Shown: positions 49,587 through 62,422, counted from the first letter of the stretch. The stretch: 64,000 nucleotides of DNA from Conexibacter woesei DSM 14684 (GCF_000025265.1 NC_013739.1:1364001-1428000); one strand, 5' to 3'. The notes: a model not told the origin generated them from the sequence alone. Program-made: numbers and translations.

Positions 49587-50056
49587 TGCCCCGCCGCGCT
49601 GCAGCTTCGATCCGGCCGGTCGAGCCGGACGCGATCCACCGCTCCCGCCTCGTCCAGCAGGTCATCAACAAGGTGATGCTGGACGGCAAGAAGTCGACCG
49701 CCGAGCGCATCGTGTATGACGCGCTGGCGATCCTCTCCGAGCGCACGGGCAGAGACCCGATCGAGGCGCTCGAGACCTCGCTGAAGGCGCTCACGCCGTC
49801 GCTCGAGGTCCGCTCCCGCCGCGTCGGCGGCGCGACCTACCAGGTGCCGGTCGAGGTTCCGCCGCGCCGTGCGAGGACTCTTGCGGTCCGCTGGCTCGTG
49901 CTCTTCGCCCGCCAGCGTCGTGAGAAGACGATGGCTCAGCGCCTCGCCAACGAGCTGCTCGACGCGCAGTCGCAGCAGGGCGGCGCCTACAAGCGCAAGG
50001 ACGACATCTACCGCATGGCGCAGGCCAACAAGGCCTTCGCGCACTACCGCTGGTAA
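49586..50056 (+). CDS. rpsG: 30S ribosomal protein S7 (uS7)
   Basis: A 156-residue protein of standard length. It has [48 protein letters not shown] and [38 protein letters not shown]. It nucleates 3' domain assembly of 16S rRNA. Its ATG shares a base with the rpsL stop (TAATG). A terminator-like hairpin follows. Confidence 0.98.
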   Translation: MPRRAAASIRPVEPDAIHRSRLVQQVINKVMLDGKKSTAERIVYDALAILSERTGRDPIEALETSLKALTPSLEVRSRRVGGATYQVPVEVPPRRARTLAVRWLVLFARQRREKTMAQRLANELLDAQSQQGGAYKRKDDIYRMAQANKAFAHYRW

Positions 50057-50086
50057 CCACCCCTACGTCGGCATTCGCAGCACCCG

Positions 50087-50110
50087 CGCGCCGCTGATCT
50101 CAGCGGCGCG
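50087..50110 (+). terminator. Hairpin after rpsG
   Basis: CGCGCCGCTGA and TCAGCGGCGCG form a long GC-rich inverted repeat around TC, followed by TCGTCGTTAA. It could end the rpsL-rpsG transcript before the separate fusA promoter. Confidence 0.55.
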
Positions 50111-50257
50111 TCGTCGTTAACGACTCGCGCGCGCCGTGCTGGGGGGCGAATTCCCCGTCCGGTCGGACTCAACGGCTCACCTTTGCTATATTCCTTCGCC
50201 GCCTCCCAGAGGCGCGCGCACTAGTGTGCCCGCCTCTGTCCACGGAGGACACGACCC

Positions 50258-50278
50258 ATGGAGACTTCGACGAACTAG
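50258..50278 (+). CDS. Putative leader peptide METSTN in the fusA leader
   Basis: ATG GAG ACT TCG ACG AAC TAG encodes six residues. A canonical GGAGGA (50244-50249) stands 8 nt upstream, stronger than the ribosome site of fusA itself. It ends 35 nt before the intrinsic terminator. Ribosome occupancy here could choose between the terminator and the competing upstream pairing. Confidence 0.5.
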   Translation: METSTN

Positions 50279-50313
50279 CGCACGAACCCGGGACGACATT
50301 CCAGTCAGGACCG

Positions 50314-50334
50314 GGCCCCTCTGGGGCCATTTTT
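50314..50334 (+). terminator. Intrinsic terminator/attenuator in the fusA leader
   Basis: A GGCCCC / GGGGCC stem with a TCT loop, then A and TTTTT at 50330-50334. It is the only hairpin in the window with a full T tract, and it lies 43 nt before the fusA ATG. Confidence 0.75.
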
Positions 50335-50377
50335 GTGCCTATCGCCGACGACCGACCGCGAGTAAGAAACCGAGCCC

Positions 50378-52480
<2,103 letters not shown>

Positions 52481-52534
52481 GCAGGGAAAACACCCCCCGC
52501 GTCGTTTGGATCGGCGCGAGAGGCCCAACTGAGA

Positions 52535-52540
52535 TAGATT
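52535..52540 (+). promoter_or_regulatory. Putative tuf -10 box (TAGATT)
   Basis: TAGATT stands in the 117-nt gap between fusA and tuf, 57 nt before the tuf GTG. No good -35 is seen. An AAGGAG ribosome site precedes the start. Confidence 0.3.
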
Positions 52541-52597
52541 TCCGAGGTTCGTCCTGCGAGGCGATCCCCACACCGATTTCCGAAGGAGCAACCCAAA

Positions 52598-53782
<1,185 letters not shown>

Positions 53783-53795
53783 CACCAGCCGTACC

Positions 53796-53820
53796 GCGGC
53801 GGGGCCAACGGTCCCGCCGC
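53796..53820 (+). terminator. Hairpin after tuf
   Basis: GCGGCGGGGCC and GGTCCCGCCGC form an 11-bp stem (one G-U) around AAC, 14 nt after the tuf stop. No T tract follows. The remaining 128 nt before rpsJ show no gene. Confidence 0.6.
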
Positions 53821-53948
53821 ACGCGTGAAGTCGAAGATACGACCATTTTGGGGGCGGGTCCCCGACGACCCAGGGACTCGCCTTCAGCGCGCAAGAACCC
53901 AATCGTTAGAACACAGCAAGTACCGGACGGAACGAACCAAAGGCACTC

Positions 53949-54275
53949 GTGGCAACTCTGGCCCAGAACAAGATCCGCATTCGCCTGAAGTCCTACGATC
54001 ACTCAGCGATCGAGACGGCGGCGAAGGAGATCGTCGAGACGGCGACTCGTACCGGCGCGACCGTGTCCGGGCCCGTGCCGCTGCCGACGGAGAAGAACGT
54101 CTACTGCGTCATCCGGTCCCCCTTCAAGGACAAGGATTCGCGGGAGCACTTCGAGATCCGGACGCACAAGCGACTGATCGACATCCATCAGCCGACGCCC
54201 AAGACGGTCGACTCGCTTCAGCGGCTCGATCACCTGCCCGCCGGCGTCGACATCGAGATCAGGCTGGCGAGCTGA
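53949..54275 (+). CDS. rpsJ: 30S ribosomal protein S10 (uS10)
   Basis: A 108-residue protein starting at GTG. It has [64 protein letters not shown] and the usual ending DIEIRL. It is also NusE, the partner of NusB and NusG. First gene of the S10-spc operon; rplC follows after 1 nt. Confidence 0.98.
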   Translation: MATLAQNKIRIRLKSYDHSAIETAAKEIVETATRTGATVSGPVPLPTEKNVYCVIRSPFKDKDSREHFEIRTHKRLIDIHQPTPKTVDSLQRLDHLPAGVDIEIRLAS

Positions 54276-54276
54276 A

Positions 54277-54894
54277 ATGCCGGCGATCCTCGCGAAGAAG
54301 CTCGGGATGACCCAGCGCTTCCTGGAAGACGGTCGCGTCGAGCGCGTGACCGTCCTGGAGGCTGGTCCGTGCCCGGTCACGGCGATCCGCACGCACGAGC
54401 GCGACGGCTACGAGGCCGTGCAGCTCGCGTTCGGCGCGTGCCGTGAGAAGAAGCTCACCAAGGCCGAGCTCGGCCACCTGAAGAAGGCCGACGCCTCGGC
54501 TCACCGCCATCTCGTGGAGTTCCGCGACGAGGCCGGCGAGCTGCAGGTCGGCGAGACCGTCACCGTCGAGGCCTTCGAGGCCGGTCAGACGGTGAAGGTC
54601 GCCGGCACGTCCAAGGGCAAGGGCTTCCAGGGCACGATCAAGCGTCACAACTTCAGACGCGGTCCGAAGTCCCACGGCTCGCACAACGTGCGCGCCCCGG
54701 GATCGATCGGTGCGTCCGCCTGGCCCGCCCGCGTGATGAAGGGCATCCGCGGCCCCGGCCAGATGGGCAACAAGCGCGTCACCCAGAAGGGTCTCGAGAT
54801 CGTCGAGATCGTCAGCAAGGACAACCTGATGCTCGTCCGCGGCTCGGTCCCGGGCCCGAAGGGCGGCACGGTGGAGGTGCGCACCGATGCCTAG
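54277..54894 (+). CDS. rplC: 50S ribosomal protein L3 (uL3)
   Basis: A 205-residue L3. It has AILAKKLGMTQRFLEDGRVERVTVLEAGPCPVTAI, the extended loop GTSKGKGFQGTIKRHNFRRGPKSHGSHN (methyl-Gln region near the peptidyl-transferase centre) and GQMGNKRVTQKGLEIV. It overlaps rplD by 8 nt (ATGCCTAG), so the two are coupled. Confidence 0.98.
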   Translation: MPAILAKKLGMTQRFLEDGRVERVTVLEAGPCPVTAIRTHERDGYEAVQLAFGACREKKLTKAELGHLKKADASAHRHLVEFRDEAGELQVGETVTVEAFEAGQTVKVAGTSKGKGFQGTIKRHNFRRGPKSHGSHNVRAPGSIGASAWPARVMKGIRGPGQMGNKRVTQKGLEIVEIVSKDNLMLVRGSVPGPKGGTVEVRTDA

Positions 54895-55519
54895 CGCTCC
54901 CAAGCTCGGCGGCGGTGAGGTCGTTCTCGACGATCTGGCGTTCACCGCGAAGTTCAACGGCCCGCTCGTTCACGAGACGGTGCGCTCGGAGCTCAACGCG
55001 CTCCGTCAGGGCACCTCTTCGACGAAGACGCGCGGCAACGTTCGCGGCGGCGGCGCCAAGCCGTGGCGCCAGAAGGGCACCGGCCGCGCACGCGCCGGCT
55101 CTTCGCGCTCGCCGATCTGGAAGGGCGGCGGCACGGTCTTCGGCCCGTCCCCGCGCCACTACACGTTCAAGGTCAATCGCAAGGCGCGCCGCGCCGCGCT
55201 GCGCAGCGCGCTGTCGGTCCAGGCCGACCGCGGCTCGCTCGCCGTCTTCGACGCGACGACGTTCGACGCGCCGTCGACGAAGACCGCGTCGAAGCTGCTC
55301 GCCGACTGGGGTCAGCCGAACCCGACGCTCGTGCTGCTCGACGCCGACGAGGCGAACGCGGGGCTGTCGTTCCGCAACCTCGAGCGGATCCTCGTGCTGC
55401 CCGTCGAGGACGCCGGCGTCGCCGACGTCATCGGCGCCGCGTCGCTGCTGATCTCCGAGACCGCGCTGGCCCAGATCACCGCGCGCGCCATCGGCGCCGT
55501 GCAGGAGGAGGCGGCGTAG
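54887..55519 (+). CDS. rplD: 50S ribosomal protein L4 (uL4)
   Basis: A 210-residue L4. The exit-tunnel loop reads [43 protein letters not shown]. The C-domain has [25 protein letters not shown]. In proteobacteria L4 represses the S10 operon; no matching leader was recognised here. Confidence 0.98.
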   Translation: MPSAPKLGGGEVVLDDLAFTAKFNGPLVHETVRSELNALRQGTSSTKTRGNVRGGGAKPWRQKGTGRARAGSSRSPIWKGGGTVFGPSPRHYTFKVNRKARRAALRSALSVQADRGSLAVFDATTFDAPSTKTASKLLADWGQPNPTLVLLDADEANAGLSFRNLERILVLPVEDAGVADVIGAASLLISETALAQITARAIGAVQEEAA

Positions 55520-55521
55520 TC

Positions 55522-55818
55522 ATGGACGCGAGCCAGGTCATCATCCGTCCCGTCGTCTCGGAGAAGAGCTTCGTGCTCGCCGAGATCGGCAAGTACACGT
55601 TCCGCGTGCACCCGGACGCCCACAAGACGCAGATCCGCCAGGCCGTCGAGGAGCTGTTCGACGTCAGAGTCCAGGACGTGCGCACGGTCTCCGTCAAGAG
55701 CAAGCCGAAGCGGCGCGGGTACACCTCCGGGCGCACCCGCACGTGGAAGAAGGCCATCGTGCAGGTCGGCGACGGCGACACGATCCCGATCTTCCAGGGC
55801 CTGGAGGGGGCTGAGTAA
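55522..55818 (+). CDS. rplW: 50S ribosomal protein L23 (uL23)
   Basis: A 98-residue protein of standard length: [45 protein letters not shown]. It lies at the tunnel exit and docks trigger factor and SRP. ATG 55522 is 2 nt after the rplD stop, and its stop shares a base with the rplB ATG (TAATG). Confidence 0.97.
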   Translation: MDASQVIIRPVVSEKSFVLAEIGKYTFRVHPDAHKTQIRQAVEELFDVRVQDVRTVSVKSKPKRRGYTSGRTRTWKKAIVQVGDGDTIPIFQGLEGAE

Positions 55819-56657
55819 TGGCTATTCGCAAGCCGAAGCCGACGAGCCCCGGCCGTCGTTTCGTCACGTATCCCGACTTCGCGGAGATCACCCGCAGCAA
55901 GCCGGAGAAGTCTCTCGTCGAGGGCCTGAAGAAGTCCGGCGGCCGTAACTCCTACGGTCGCAAGACGTCGCGTCACCGCGGCGGCGGCGCCAAGCGCCTC
56001 TACCGCAAGATCGACTTCAAGCGCCTCAAGGACGGCGTGCCGGCGAAGGTCGCGCACATCGAGTACGACCCGAACCGGTCGGCGTACATCGCGCTGCTCC
56101 ACTACATGGACGGCGAGAAGCGCTACATCCTCGCTCCGGCGAGACTGGCGGTCGGTGCGCTCGTGGTGAGCGGTCCCGAGGCGGAGATCCGCGTCGGCAA
56201 CTGCCTCCCGATCGAGCGGATCCCCGCCGGTACGGTCATCCACAACGTCGAGCTGACGCCCGGTCGCGGCGGCCAGCTCGCGCGCTCGGCCGGCAGCTCC
56301 GTGCAGCTGCTCGCCAAGGACGGCGACATGGCGACGCTTCGCCTGCCGTCCGGCGAGATGCGCCTGGTCCGCGCCGACTGCCGCGCCACGATCGGCGTGA
56401 TCGGCAACGCGGACCACCAGAACGTGAAGATCGGCAAGGCCGGCCGCAAGCGCCACCTCGGCGTGCGTCCTCAGACGCGCGGTACGGCCATGAACCCGGT
56501 CGACCATCCGCACGGCGGCGGTGAGGGCTCGACGACGCCCGGCCGCCATCCCGTGACGCCGTGGGGTGTGCCGACGCTCGGCTACCGCACGCGCAAGAAG
56601 GGCAAGCAGTCCGACCGCTACATCGTCCGCGGGCGCCGCCGCGGTAAGAAGCGCTAG
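55818..56657 (+). CDS. rplB: 50S ribosomal protein L2 (uL2)
   Basis: A 279-residue L2. [42 protein letters not shown], and the conserved C-terminal [18 protein letters not shown] with the peptidyl-transferase-centre His are present. The basic C-terminal tail is normal. Confidence 0.98.
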   Translation: MAIRKPKPTSPGRRFVTYPDFAEITRSKPEKSLVEGLKKSGGRNSYGRKTSRHRGGGAKRLYRKIDFKRLKDGVPAKVAHIEYDPNRSAYIALLHYMDGEKRYILAPARLAVGALVVSGPEAEIRVGNCLPIERIPAGTVIHNVELTPGRGGQLARSAGSSVQLLAKDGDMATLRLPSGEMRLVRADCRATIGVIGNADHQNVKIGKAGRKRHLGVRPQTRGTAMNPVDHPHGGGEGSTTPGRHPVTPWGVPTLGYRTRKKGKQSDRYIVRGRRRGKKR

Positions 56658-56671
56658 AGGGTGACGACGAG

Positions 56672-56944
56672 ATGAGCCGCTCGAGCAAGAAGGGCCCGTT
56701 CGTCGAGGAGCGCCTGATGGCGCGAATCGAGAAGATGAACGCGGCCAATACGAAGCAGATGATCAAGACTTGGTCGCGGACCTCGACGATCTTCCCCGAC
56801 ATGGTCGGGCACACGATCGCGGTCCACGACGGGCGCAGACATGTGCCGGTCTTCGTCAGCGAGTCCATGGTGGGGCACAAGCTCGGCGAGTTCGCGCCGA
56901 CCCGCCTCTACCGTGGCCATACCCAGACCGGCAAGCGCCGCTAG
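56672..56944 (+). CDS. rpsS: 30S ribosomal protein S19 (uS19)
   Basis: A 90-residue protein: [67 protein letters not shown]. Standard length. It lies in the head of the 30S subunit next to S13. Confidence 0.98.
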   Translation: MSRSSKKGPFVEERLMARIEKMNAANTKQMIKTWSRTSTIFPDMVGHTIAVHDGRRHVPVFVSESMVGHKLGEFAPTRLYRGHTQTGKRR

Positions 56945-56952
56945 AGATTTCC

Positions 56953-57591
56953 ATGGCAGACGAGAACGACAGAACAGAGACGTCCGAGCCGAATACGCCG
57001 GAGACCGAGGCCACCGACACGGGGGCCCCTGAGTCCGGGGAGACGGAGCCCACCGCCGCGGAGACGCCGGCGGAGGAGCCCGTCGCTGCGGCTGACGAGC
57101 CCGCCGAGGCCGAGGCCAGAGCAGCGCCGAGACGTAGACGTGCGGCGAGAAGAGCAGCGGCGAGAGCCGAGGCCGACGCCGACGAGCAGCCGAGAAGAGC
57201 TGCGCGCAGAGCCAGCGCCGAGAAGGCGAAGTCCAACGGCGACGGCGGAGCTCCGCCGGTCGTGCGCGCGCACGCCAAGTACGTGCGCTCCTCCGCCCGC
57301 AAGGCGCGGCTGGTCTGCGATCACATCCGCGGCAAGTCCGTGGAAGAGGCCCGCGCGATCCTCGCGTACACGCCTCGCCACGTCGCGCGTGACTGGAGCA
57401 AGCTGCTCGAGTCGGCCGTGGCCAACGCCGAGCACAATCACGAGCTCGACGGCGACGACCTCGTCATCAAGGCGGCCCACGCCGACGAGGGTCCGACGCT
57501 CAAGCGCTTCCGGCCGCGCGCCATGGGCCGCGCGACGCCGATCCGCAAGCGCACGAGCCACCTCACGATCCTGCTCACGCCGAAGGAGTAA
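56953..57591 (+). CDS. rplV: 50S ribosomal protein L22 (uL22) with long N-terminal extension
   Basis: A 212-residue protein. The L22 core is the last 110 residues ([40 protein letters not shown], the tunnel hairpin [24 protein letters not shown]). The first 100 residues are an added disordered region. It is first acidic ([19 protein letters not shown]) and then Arg/Ala-rich ([19 protein letters not shown]), with many AGA codons. Typical L22 is about 110 residues. The extension would protrude on the solvent side near the tunnel exit. ATG 56953 is 8 nt after rpsS. Confidence 0.96.
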   Translation: MADENDRTETSEPNTPETEATDTGAPESGETEPTAAETPAEEPVAAADEPAEAEARAAPRRRRAARRAAARAEADADEQPRRAARRASAEKAKSNGDGGAPPVVRAHAKYVRSSARKARLVCDHIRGKSVEEARAILAYTPRHVARDWSKLLESAVANAEHNHELDGDDLVIKAAHADEGPTLKRFRPRAMGRATPIRKRTSHLTILLTPKE

Positions 57592-57598
57592 CGACAGC

Positions 57599-58786
57599 AT
57601 GGGACAAAAGGTTCATCCCGAGTCGCTCCGCGTGGGCTACATCCACGACTGGAAGTCGAACTGGTTCTCCGAGAAGAACTTCTCCGACTACCTCGTCGAG
57701 GATGAAGCGATCCGCAACCACATCGTGGGGCGCCTCTCGCACGCCGGCCTCTCCGACATCACGATTCGCAAGAACGCGAACGAGGTCGAGGTCAACATCA
57801 ACACCGCGCGTCCGGGCATCGTGATCGGCAAGTCCGGTTCCGAGGTCGACGCGCTGCGCCGCGACCTGCATCGCATCACCAACAAGCAGGTCAAGGTCAA
57901 CATCCTCGAGATCAAGCGCCCGGAGCTGGACGCGCGCCTCGTCGCGCAGTCGATCGCCGAACAGCTGCAGAACCGCGTCGCCTTCCGCCGCGCCATGAAG
58001 CGCGCGCTCACGAGCGCCATGCGCTCGGGTGCCAAGGGCGTCAAGGTTCAGGTCTCCGGCCGCCTCGGCGGCGCCGAGATGGCCCGCACCGAGGGCTACT
58101 CGGACGGTCGCGTCCCGCTGCACACGCTGCGCGCGGACATCGACTACGGCTTCCACGAGGCGCGGACGACGTTCGGCCGCATCGGCGTGAAGTGCTGGAT
58201 CAACAAGGGCGAGATCATGCCCGAGGGCTACACCGGCGCCGATCTGACCCAGATGGACGACCCGGGCCCGCAGGCGCCGGATCGCGGCCGGCGCGGTGAG
58301 CGCGACGGTCGCGGCCGTGGCGGCCGTGGGCGCGGTGGGCAGGGCGGCGGTCCCGGCGGCGGCGGCGGTGGTGGCGGCGATGGCCGTGGCCGCGGCGGTC
58401 GCGGTCGCGGTCGCGGTGGCCAGGGCGGCGGTCCCGGCGGCGGCGGCGGGCGTGGGCCCGGCGGCGGTGGCCAGGGCGGCGGCTTCGGCGGCGGCGGCGG
58501 CGGTGGCGGGCGCGGTCCCGGCGGCGGCGGTGGCGGTCGTGGTCCCGGTGGCGGCGGCGGTGGCCGCGGTCCCGGTGGCGGCGGTGGCGGTCGCGGTCCG
58601 GGCGGCCCCGGCGGCGGCGGGCGTGGGCCCGGCGGCGGCGGCGGTGGCGGCGGACGCGGTCCGGGCGGCCCCGGCGGCGGCGGCGGCGGGCGTGGCCCGG
58701 CCGGCGGCGGTGGCGGCGGCGGACGCGGTCCGGCCGGCGGCTCCGGCGGCGCAGGCGGCAATCGTGGTCCCGGAGGTCAGCGCTGA
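57599..58786 (+). CDS. rpsC: 30S ribosomal protein S3 (uS3) with Gly/Arg-rich C-terminal tail
   Basis: A 395-residue protein. Residues 1-221 are a normal S3: [20 protein letters not shown], the KH domain with [21 protein letters not shown], and [33 protein letters not shown]. The last 174 residues are almost only Gly, Arg and Pro with RGG and RGPGG repeats. Family length is 210-280. The KH and helicase residues are intact, so the ribosomal role should be kept. The tail would sit on the solvent face at the mRNA entry. Its stop shares a base with the rplP ATG. Confidence 0.96.
   Translation: MGQKVHPESLRVGYIHDWKSNWFSEKNFSDYLVEDEAIRNHIVGRLSHAGLSDITIRKNANEVEVNINTARPGIVIGKSGSEVDALRRDLHRITNKQVKVNILEIKRPELDARLVAQSIAEQLQNRVAFRRAMKRALTSAMRSGAKGVKVQVSGRLGGAEMARTEGYSDGRVPLHTLRADIDYGFHEARTTFGRIGVKCWINKGEIMPEGYTGADLTQMDDPGPQAPDRGRRGERDGRGRGGRGRGGQGGGPGGGGGGGGDGRGRGGRGRGRGGQGGGPGGGGGRGPGGGGQGGGFGGGGGGGGRGPGGGGGGRGPGGGGGGRGPGGGGGGRGPGGPGGGGRGPGGGGGGGGRGPGGPGGGGGGRGPAGGGGGGGRGPAGGSGGAGGNRGPGGQR
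58262..58783 (+). repeat. Gly/Arg-coding low-complexity repeat at the end of rpsC
   Basis: About 520 nt of GGC/GGT glycine and CGC/CGT/CGG arginine codons with recurring words such as GGCGGCGGTGGCGG and CGCGGTCCCGG. It stays in frame to the rpsC stop. Codons for Gly and Arg are varied, so the protein sequence rather than one DNA unit seems to be kept. Confidence 0.9.
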
Positions 58787-59199
58787 TGCTTTCCCCCAAG
58801 CGCGTGAAGTTCCGCAAGCAGCACCGCGGCCGGCGCCGCGGTCTGTCGCGCGGTCAGGTCAAGGTCCAGTTCGGTGAGTACGGCCTCAAGGCGCTCGAAG
58901 AGGGCTGGCTGACGAACCGCCAGATCGAGGCCGCTCGTATCGCCATGACCCGCAAGATCAGACGCGGTGGCAAGGTGTGGATCAACGTCTACCCGGACAA
59001 GCCCTACACGAAGAAGCCGGCCGAGACCCGCATGGGTTCCGGCAAGGGCTCTCCGGAGGGCTGGGTTGCCGTCGTGAAGCCGGGCCGCGTGATGTTCGAG
59101 CTGGGCGGCGTGTCGGAGGAGCTTGCGCGCGAGGCGATGCGCCTCGCCGGTCACAAGCTCCCCGTGAAGACGAGATTCGTCATGCGAGAGGACGGCTGA
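58786..59199 (+). CDS. rplP: 50S ribosomal protein L16 (uL16)
   Basis: A 137-residue protein: [77 protein letters not shown]. Standard length. It binds near the A site and is needed for late 50S assembly. Overlaps the rpsC stop by one base (TGATG). Confidence 0.98.
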   Translation: MLSPKRVKFRKQHRGRRRGLSRGQVKVQFGEYGLKALEEGWLTNRQIEAARIAMTRKIRRGGKVWINVYPDKPYTKKPAETRMGSGKGSPEGWVAVVKPGRVMFELGGVSEELAREAMRLAGHKLPVKTRFVMREDG

Positions 59200-59200
59200 C

Positions 59201-59419
59201 ATGACCAACGCGACTGAGCTGCGGGACATGGACGACGCCGCTCTGAACGATCACCTGCAGACCGCGCGGCGCGAGCTGTTCGGCCTGCGATTCCAGCACG
59301 CGACGGGCGAGCTGGAGAACACCGCTCGCCTGCGCCTCGCAAAGCGCGAGGTCGCGCGCGTCCTCACGGTCGTGCGCGAGCGAGGAATTGACGCTGACAA
59401 CAAGGAACTGAGTCGCTAG
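59201..59419 (+). CDS. rpmC: 50S ribosomal protein L29 (uL29)
   Basis: A 72-residue two-helix protein: ATELRDMDDAALNDHLQTARRELFGLRFQHATGELENTARLRLAKREVARVLTVV. Standard length. It lies at the tunnel exit, next to L23. Confidence 0.97.
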   Translation: MTNATELRDMDDAALNDHLQTARRELFGLRFQHATGELENTARLRLAKREVARVLTVVRERGIDADNKELSR

Positions 59420-59421
59420 CA

Positions 59422-59994
59422 ATGGCCGACGAAGAGCAGAACGAGAACGTCGAGGAGACCACCGTGGCGCCCGAGGCCGAGGCGGCTGAGGAAACCGCCG
59501 CGCCTGAGGCGACGGCCGGTGCCTCCGTGCCGCAGCTTGCGCCGAAGGAGCGTCGTCAGCAGGCGCGCGCCGCCAAGGCCGCCAAGGTCGGGACGCGCTC
59601 CGCGCAGACGATCGAGGACCGCCAGGCGGAGCGTGCCGCGAAGCGCGCGAAGAACGCGGCGAGACGCCGCACCCTCCGCGCGAAGGCGCGCGAGGCTGCG
59701 AAGGCGACGCCGAGAGGCGAGCCGACGCCGCCGCGCGAGCACGGCGAGGGCCGCCAGAAGCTGCGGCAGGGCGTCGTCATCTCCGACAAGGCTGACAAGA
59801 CCATCACCGTGCGCATCGACATGGCACGTCGTCATCGCCGCTACGAGAAGATCGTGCGCAGCTCGACGACGCTGCACGCACATGACGAGAGCAACGATGC
59901 GAACGCCGGTGACACGGTCATCATCCGCGAGTCCCGCCCGCTGTCGCGCCTGAAGCGCTGGCGCCTCGTCGAGGTCGTGGAGCGTGCCAAGTGA
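59422..59994 (+). CDS. rpsQ: 30S ribosomal protein S17 (uS17) with long N-terminal extension
   Basis: A 190-residue protein. The S17 core is the last 80 residues ([64 protein letters not shown]). The first 105 residues are extra. They start acidic ([21 protein letters not shown]) and continue as a basic, Ala/Arg-rich stretch likely to be helical ([15 protein letters not shown]-like). Typical S17 is 80-110 residues. The acidic-then-basic order matches the L22 extension. The rplN GTG overlaps its stop. Confidence 0.95.
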   Translation: MADEEQNENVEETTVAPEAEAAEETAAPEATAGASVPQLAPKERRQQARAAKAAKVGTRSAQTIEDRQAERAAKRAKNAARRRTLRAKAREAAKATPRGEPTPPREHGEGRQKLRQGVVISDKADKTITVRIDMARRHRRYEKIVRSSTTLHAHDESNDANAGDTVIIRESRPLSRLKRWRLVEVVERAK

Positions 59995-60359
59995 TCCAGA
60001 ACGAGACACGTCTCAAGGTCGCCGACAACACCGGTGCCCGCGAGATCCTCTGCATCCGCGTGCGCGGCGGCTCCCGTCGCAAGTACGCTGGTGTCGGCGA
60101 CATCATCGTCGCCACCGTGAAGCAGGCCAGCCCGCAGGGGTCGGTCAAGAAGGGCGAGGTCGTCACCGCGGTCGTCGTCCGCACGAAGAAGACGTACGGC
60201 CGTGAAGACGGCACGTACATCGGCTTCGACGAGAACGCTGCCGTGATCATCGACGCACAGAACAACCCGCGCGGAACGCGCATCTTCGGGCCGGTGGCCC
60301 GCGAGCTGCGCGAGCGCAACTTCATGAAGATCGTCTCGCTCGCGCCGGAGGTGCTCTGA
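59991..60359 (+). CDS. rplN: 50S ribosomal protein L14 (uL14)
   Basis: A 122-residue protein starting at [27 protein letters not shown], then [16 protein letters not shown] and [28 protein letters not shown]. Standard length. It sits at the subunit interface. Overlaps rpsQ by 4 nt and rplX by 1 nt. Confidence 0.98.
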   Translation: MIQNETRLKVADNTGAREILCIRVRGGSRRKYAGVGDIIVATVKQASPQGSVKKGEVVTAVVVRTKKTYGREDGTYIGFDENAAVIIDAQNNPRGTRIFGPVARELRERNFMKIVSLAPEVL

Positions 60360-60679
60360 TGCCCGCCCGGATTCGTAGAGACGACGAGGTCATCGTGATC
60401 AGCGGGAAGGACAAGGGCAAGACGGGCAGAGTGCTGCGCGTCGACCCCGAGAAGGACCGCGTCTACGTCGAAGGCCTCAACATCGTCAAGCGGCATCAGC
60501 GTCCGACGCCGGGTCGTCCCGACTCCGTCGCGGGCGTCATCGAGCGCGAGGGCGCGATCCACGCCTCGAACGTGATGCTGCTCGACCCGAAGGACAACAA
60601 GCCGACGCGTGTCGGCATCGAGATCCACGAAGGCAGACGCTTCCGCGTCGCCCGCCGCTCCGGCACCCGCATCGACTGA
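60359..60679 (+). CDS. rplX: 50S ribosomal protein L24 (uL24)
   Basis: A 106-residue KOW-domain protein: [42 protein letters not shown], then [23 protein letters not shown]. Standard length. It starts 50S assembly at the 5' end of 23S rRNA. Confidence 0.98.
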   Translation: MPARIRRDDEVIVISGKDKGKTGRVLRVDPEKDRVYVEGLNIVKRHQRPTPGRPDSVAGVIEREGAIHASNVMLLDPKDNKPTRVGIEIHEGRRFRVARRSGTRID

Positions 60680-60686
60680 GCCCATC

Positions 60687-61268
60687 ATGCCCGCACGACT
60701 CAAAGAACGCTACGTCAACGAGATTCGCCCGAGCCTGGTGGAGCAGTTCTCCTACTCCAGCCCGATGCAGGCGCCGAAGATCACGAAGATCACGCTCAAC
60801 ATGGGCGTCGGCGAGGCGAAGCAGGATTCCAAGCAGCTCGATCAGGCGACCGAGCAGCTCGCCGCGATCGCCGGCCAGAAGCCGAGCGTCCGCCGCGCGC
60901 GCAAGTCGATCGCGGCCTTCAAGCTGCGCGAGGGGATGCCGGTCGGGCTCAGCGTCACGCTGCGCGACGACCGCGCCTACGAGTTCCTCGACCGACTGCT
61001 GTCGATCGCGATCCCGCGTATCCGCGACTTCCGCGGACTCAACCCGAGATCGTTCGACGGCCGCGGCAACTACTCGATGGGTGTCCGCGAGCAGGTCATC
61101 TTCCCCGAGATCGATTACGACAAGGTCGATCAGGTCCGCGGTCTGGACATCACGTTCACGACCACCGCGGAAACCGACGACGAAGCCTTCGCGCTGCTGA
61201 ACTCGTTCGGCATGCCGTTCGCGAAGGACGGGCGCCCTGGCGGGGCGGCCGTGACGACAGGGAGCTAG
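60687..61268 (+). CDS. rplE: 50S ribosomal protein L5 (uL5)
   Basis: A 193-residue protein: [97 protein letters not shown]. It binds 5S rRNA. The frame is open upstream, but ATG 60687, 7 nt after the rplX stop, gives the family N-terminus. Confidence 0.98.
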   Translation: MPARLKERYVNEIRPSLVEQFSYSSPMQAPKITKITLNMGVGEAKQDSKQLDQATEQLAAIAGQKPSVRRARKSIAAFKLREGMPVGLSVTLRDDRAYEFLDRLLSIAIPRIRDFRGLNPRSFDGRGNYSMGVREQVIFPEIDYDKVDQVRGLDITFTTTAETDDEAFALLNSFGMPFAKDGRPGGAAVTTGS

Positions 61269-61275
61269 GAACTTC

Positions 61276-61461
61276 ATGGCGAAGACCTCACAGCGCGTCC
61301 GCCAGTTGCGGACTCCGAAGTACAGAACGCGCAGATACACGCGCTGCCGTCGCTGCGGTCGTCCGCGGGCGGTCTACCGCAAGTTCGGGATGTGCCGCAT
61401 CTGCCTGCGCGAGCTCGCGCACAACGGCTACATCCCCGGTATGACGAAGAGCTCCTGGTAG
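61276..61461 (+). CDS. rpsN: 30S ribosomal protein S14, zinc-binding type (uS14)
   Basis: A 61-residue zinc-ribbon S14. Two CxxC pairs (CRRC in [11 protein letters not shown] and CRIC in [11 protein letters not shown]) bind Zn. The short type is usual in Actinobacteria and Firmicutes spc operons. A zinc-independent longer copy may exist elsewhere; none is in this window. Confidence 0.98.
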   Translation: MAKTSQRVRQLRTPKYRTRRYTRCRRCGRPRAVYRKFGMCRICLRELAHNGYIPGMTKSSW

Positions 61462-61473
61462 GGCGGTGTACGC

Positions 61474-61881
61474 ATGTCGATGACCGACCCCATCGCCGAC
61501 TTCCTCACGCGCGTTCGCAACGGCGCGCGGGCTTCGCACGAGACCGTGCTGATCCCGTCGTCCAAGCTCAAGCGCGAGCTGGCCCGCATCCTCAAGGAGC
61601 AGGGCTACATCGAGGGCTACGAGCTCGAAGCGGCCAACGCCGAGCATCCGGCTGAGCAGATCAAGATCAAGCTGAAGTACACGGGCAACCGCCGTCCCGT
61701 GATCCAGGGCATCCAGCGCGTGTCGCGCCCGGGCCAGCGGACGTATGTCGGCGCCGGCGAGATCCCGAAGATCCAGGGTGGCCTCGGCACGGCCATCATC
61801 TCGACGTCCAAGGGCGTCATGACCGGTCACGAGGCGCGCCGCGAGGGCGTCGGTGGCGAGGTCGTGGCGAAGGTGTGGTGA
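61474..61881 (+). CDS. rpsH: 30S ribosomal protein S8 (uS8)
   Basis: A 135-residue protein: [48 protein letters not shown] and the C-terminal [26 protein letters not shown]. Standard length. In E. coli it is the spc operon translational repressor. Confidence 0.98.
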   Translation: MSMTDPIADFLTRVRNGARASHETVLIPSSKLKRELARILKEQGYIEGYELEAANAEHPAEQIKIKLKYTGNRRPVIQGIQRVSRPGQRTYVGAGEIPKIQGGLGTAIISTSKGVMTGHEARREGVGGEVVAKVW

Positions 61882-61888
61882 GGCTGCC

Positions 61889-62422
61889 ATGAGTCGTATC
61901 GGCAAGAAGCCCATCCCCGTCCCCGCAGGCGTCTCCGTCGCGATCGAGCCCGAGCGCGTCACCGTCAACGGCCCGAAGGGCGAGCTGTTCGAGCGCGTCC
62001 ACCGCGACATCACGGTGGAGCAGGTCGGCGAGGAGATCGTCGTCACGCGCCCGACGGACCGCGGCGAGCACCGTGCGCTGCACGGCCTCACGCGTTCGCT
62101 CGTCGCGAACATGGTCGAAGGCGTGACCAACGGCTACGAGAAGAGACTCGAGATCCAGGGCGTCGGCTACCGCGCCCAGCTCAAGGGCAGAGACCTCGAG
62201 CTGGCGCTCGGCTACTCGCACCCGGTCCCGATCAAGGCGCCCGACGGCATCGAGTTCGAGGTCCCGATCCCGACCAGAATCACGGTCAAGGGCATCTCGA
62301 AGCAGCTCGTCGGCGAGGTCGCCGCGAACATTCGCAAGCAGCGGAAGCCGGAGCCCTACAAGGGCAAGGGCATCCGTTATGAGGGCGAGTACGTCGCCCG
62401 GAAGGTCGGTAAGCGCGCATGA
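61889..62422 (+). CDS. rplF: 50S ribosomal protein L6 (uL6)
   Basis: A 177-residue protein: [63 protein letters not shown], and the closing [24 protein letters not shown]. Standard length. It contacts the sarcin-ricin loop and L7/L12 base. Its stop overlaps the rplR ATG (ATGA). Confidence 0.98.
   Translation: MSRIGKKPIPVPAGVSVAIEPERVTVNGPKGELFERVHRDITVEQVGEEIVVTRPTDRGEHRALHGLTRSLVANMVEGVTNGYEKRLEIQGVGYRAQLKGRDLELALGYSHPVPIKAPDGIEFEVPIPTRITVKGISKQLVGEVAANIRKQRKPEPYKGKGIRYEGEYVARKVGKRA

Larger units (their letters stand above)
50187..50335 (+). promoter_or_regulatory. fusA leader with promoter, alternative hairpins and intrinsic terminator
   Basis: This is the main content of the 321-nt gap. 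TATATT (50187-50192) is a -10 candidate. GCCTC (50201-50205) can pair with GAGGC (50209-50213). GAGGCG (50209-50214) can instead pair with CGCCTC (50231-50236). CCTC (50233-50236) can instead pair with GAGG (50245-50248) in the Shine-Dalgarno of a six-codon ORF. Then GGCCCC (50314-50319) and GGGGCC (50323-50328) followed by A and five T form an intrinsic terminator. CCCGG (50287-50291) can pair with CCGGG (50311-50315) and oppose it. The layout matches transcription attenuation; function is inferred. Confidence 0.6.

Noticed and set aside
58228-58761. Minus-strand proline-rich open frame of about 177 codons under the S3 tail
   Set aside because: It is the complement of the Gly/Arg repeat. It has no ribosome site and the plus-strand reading is anchored to S3 and rplP.
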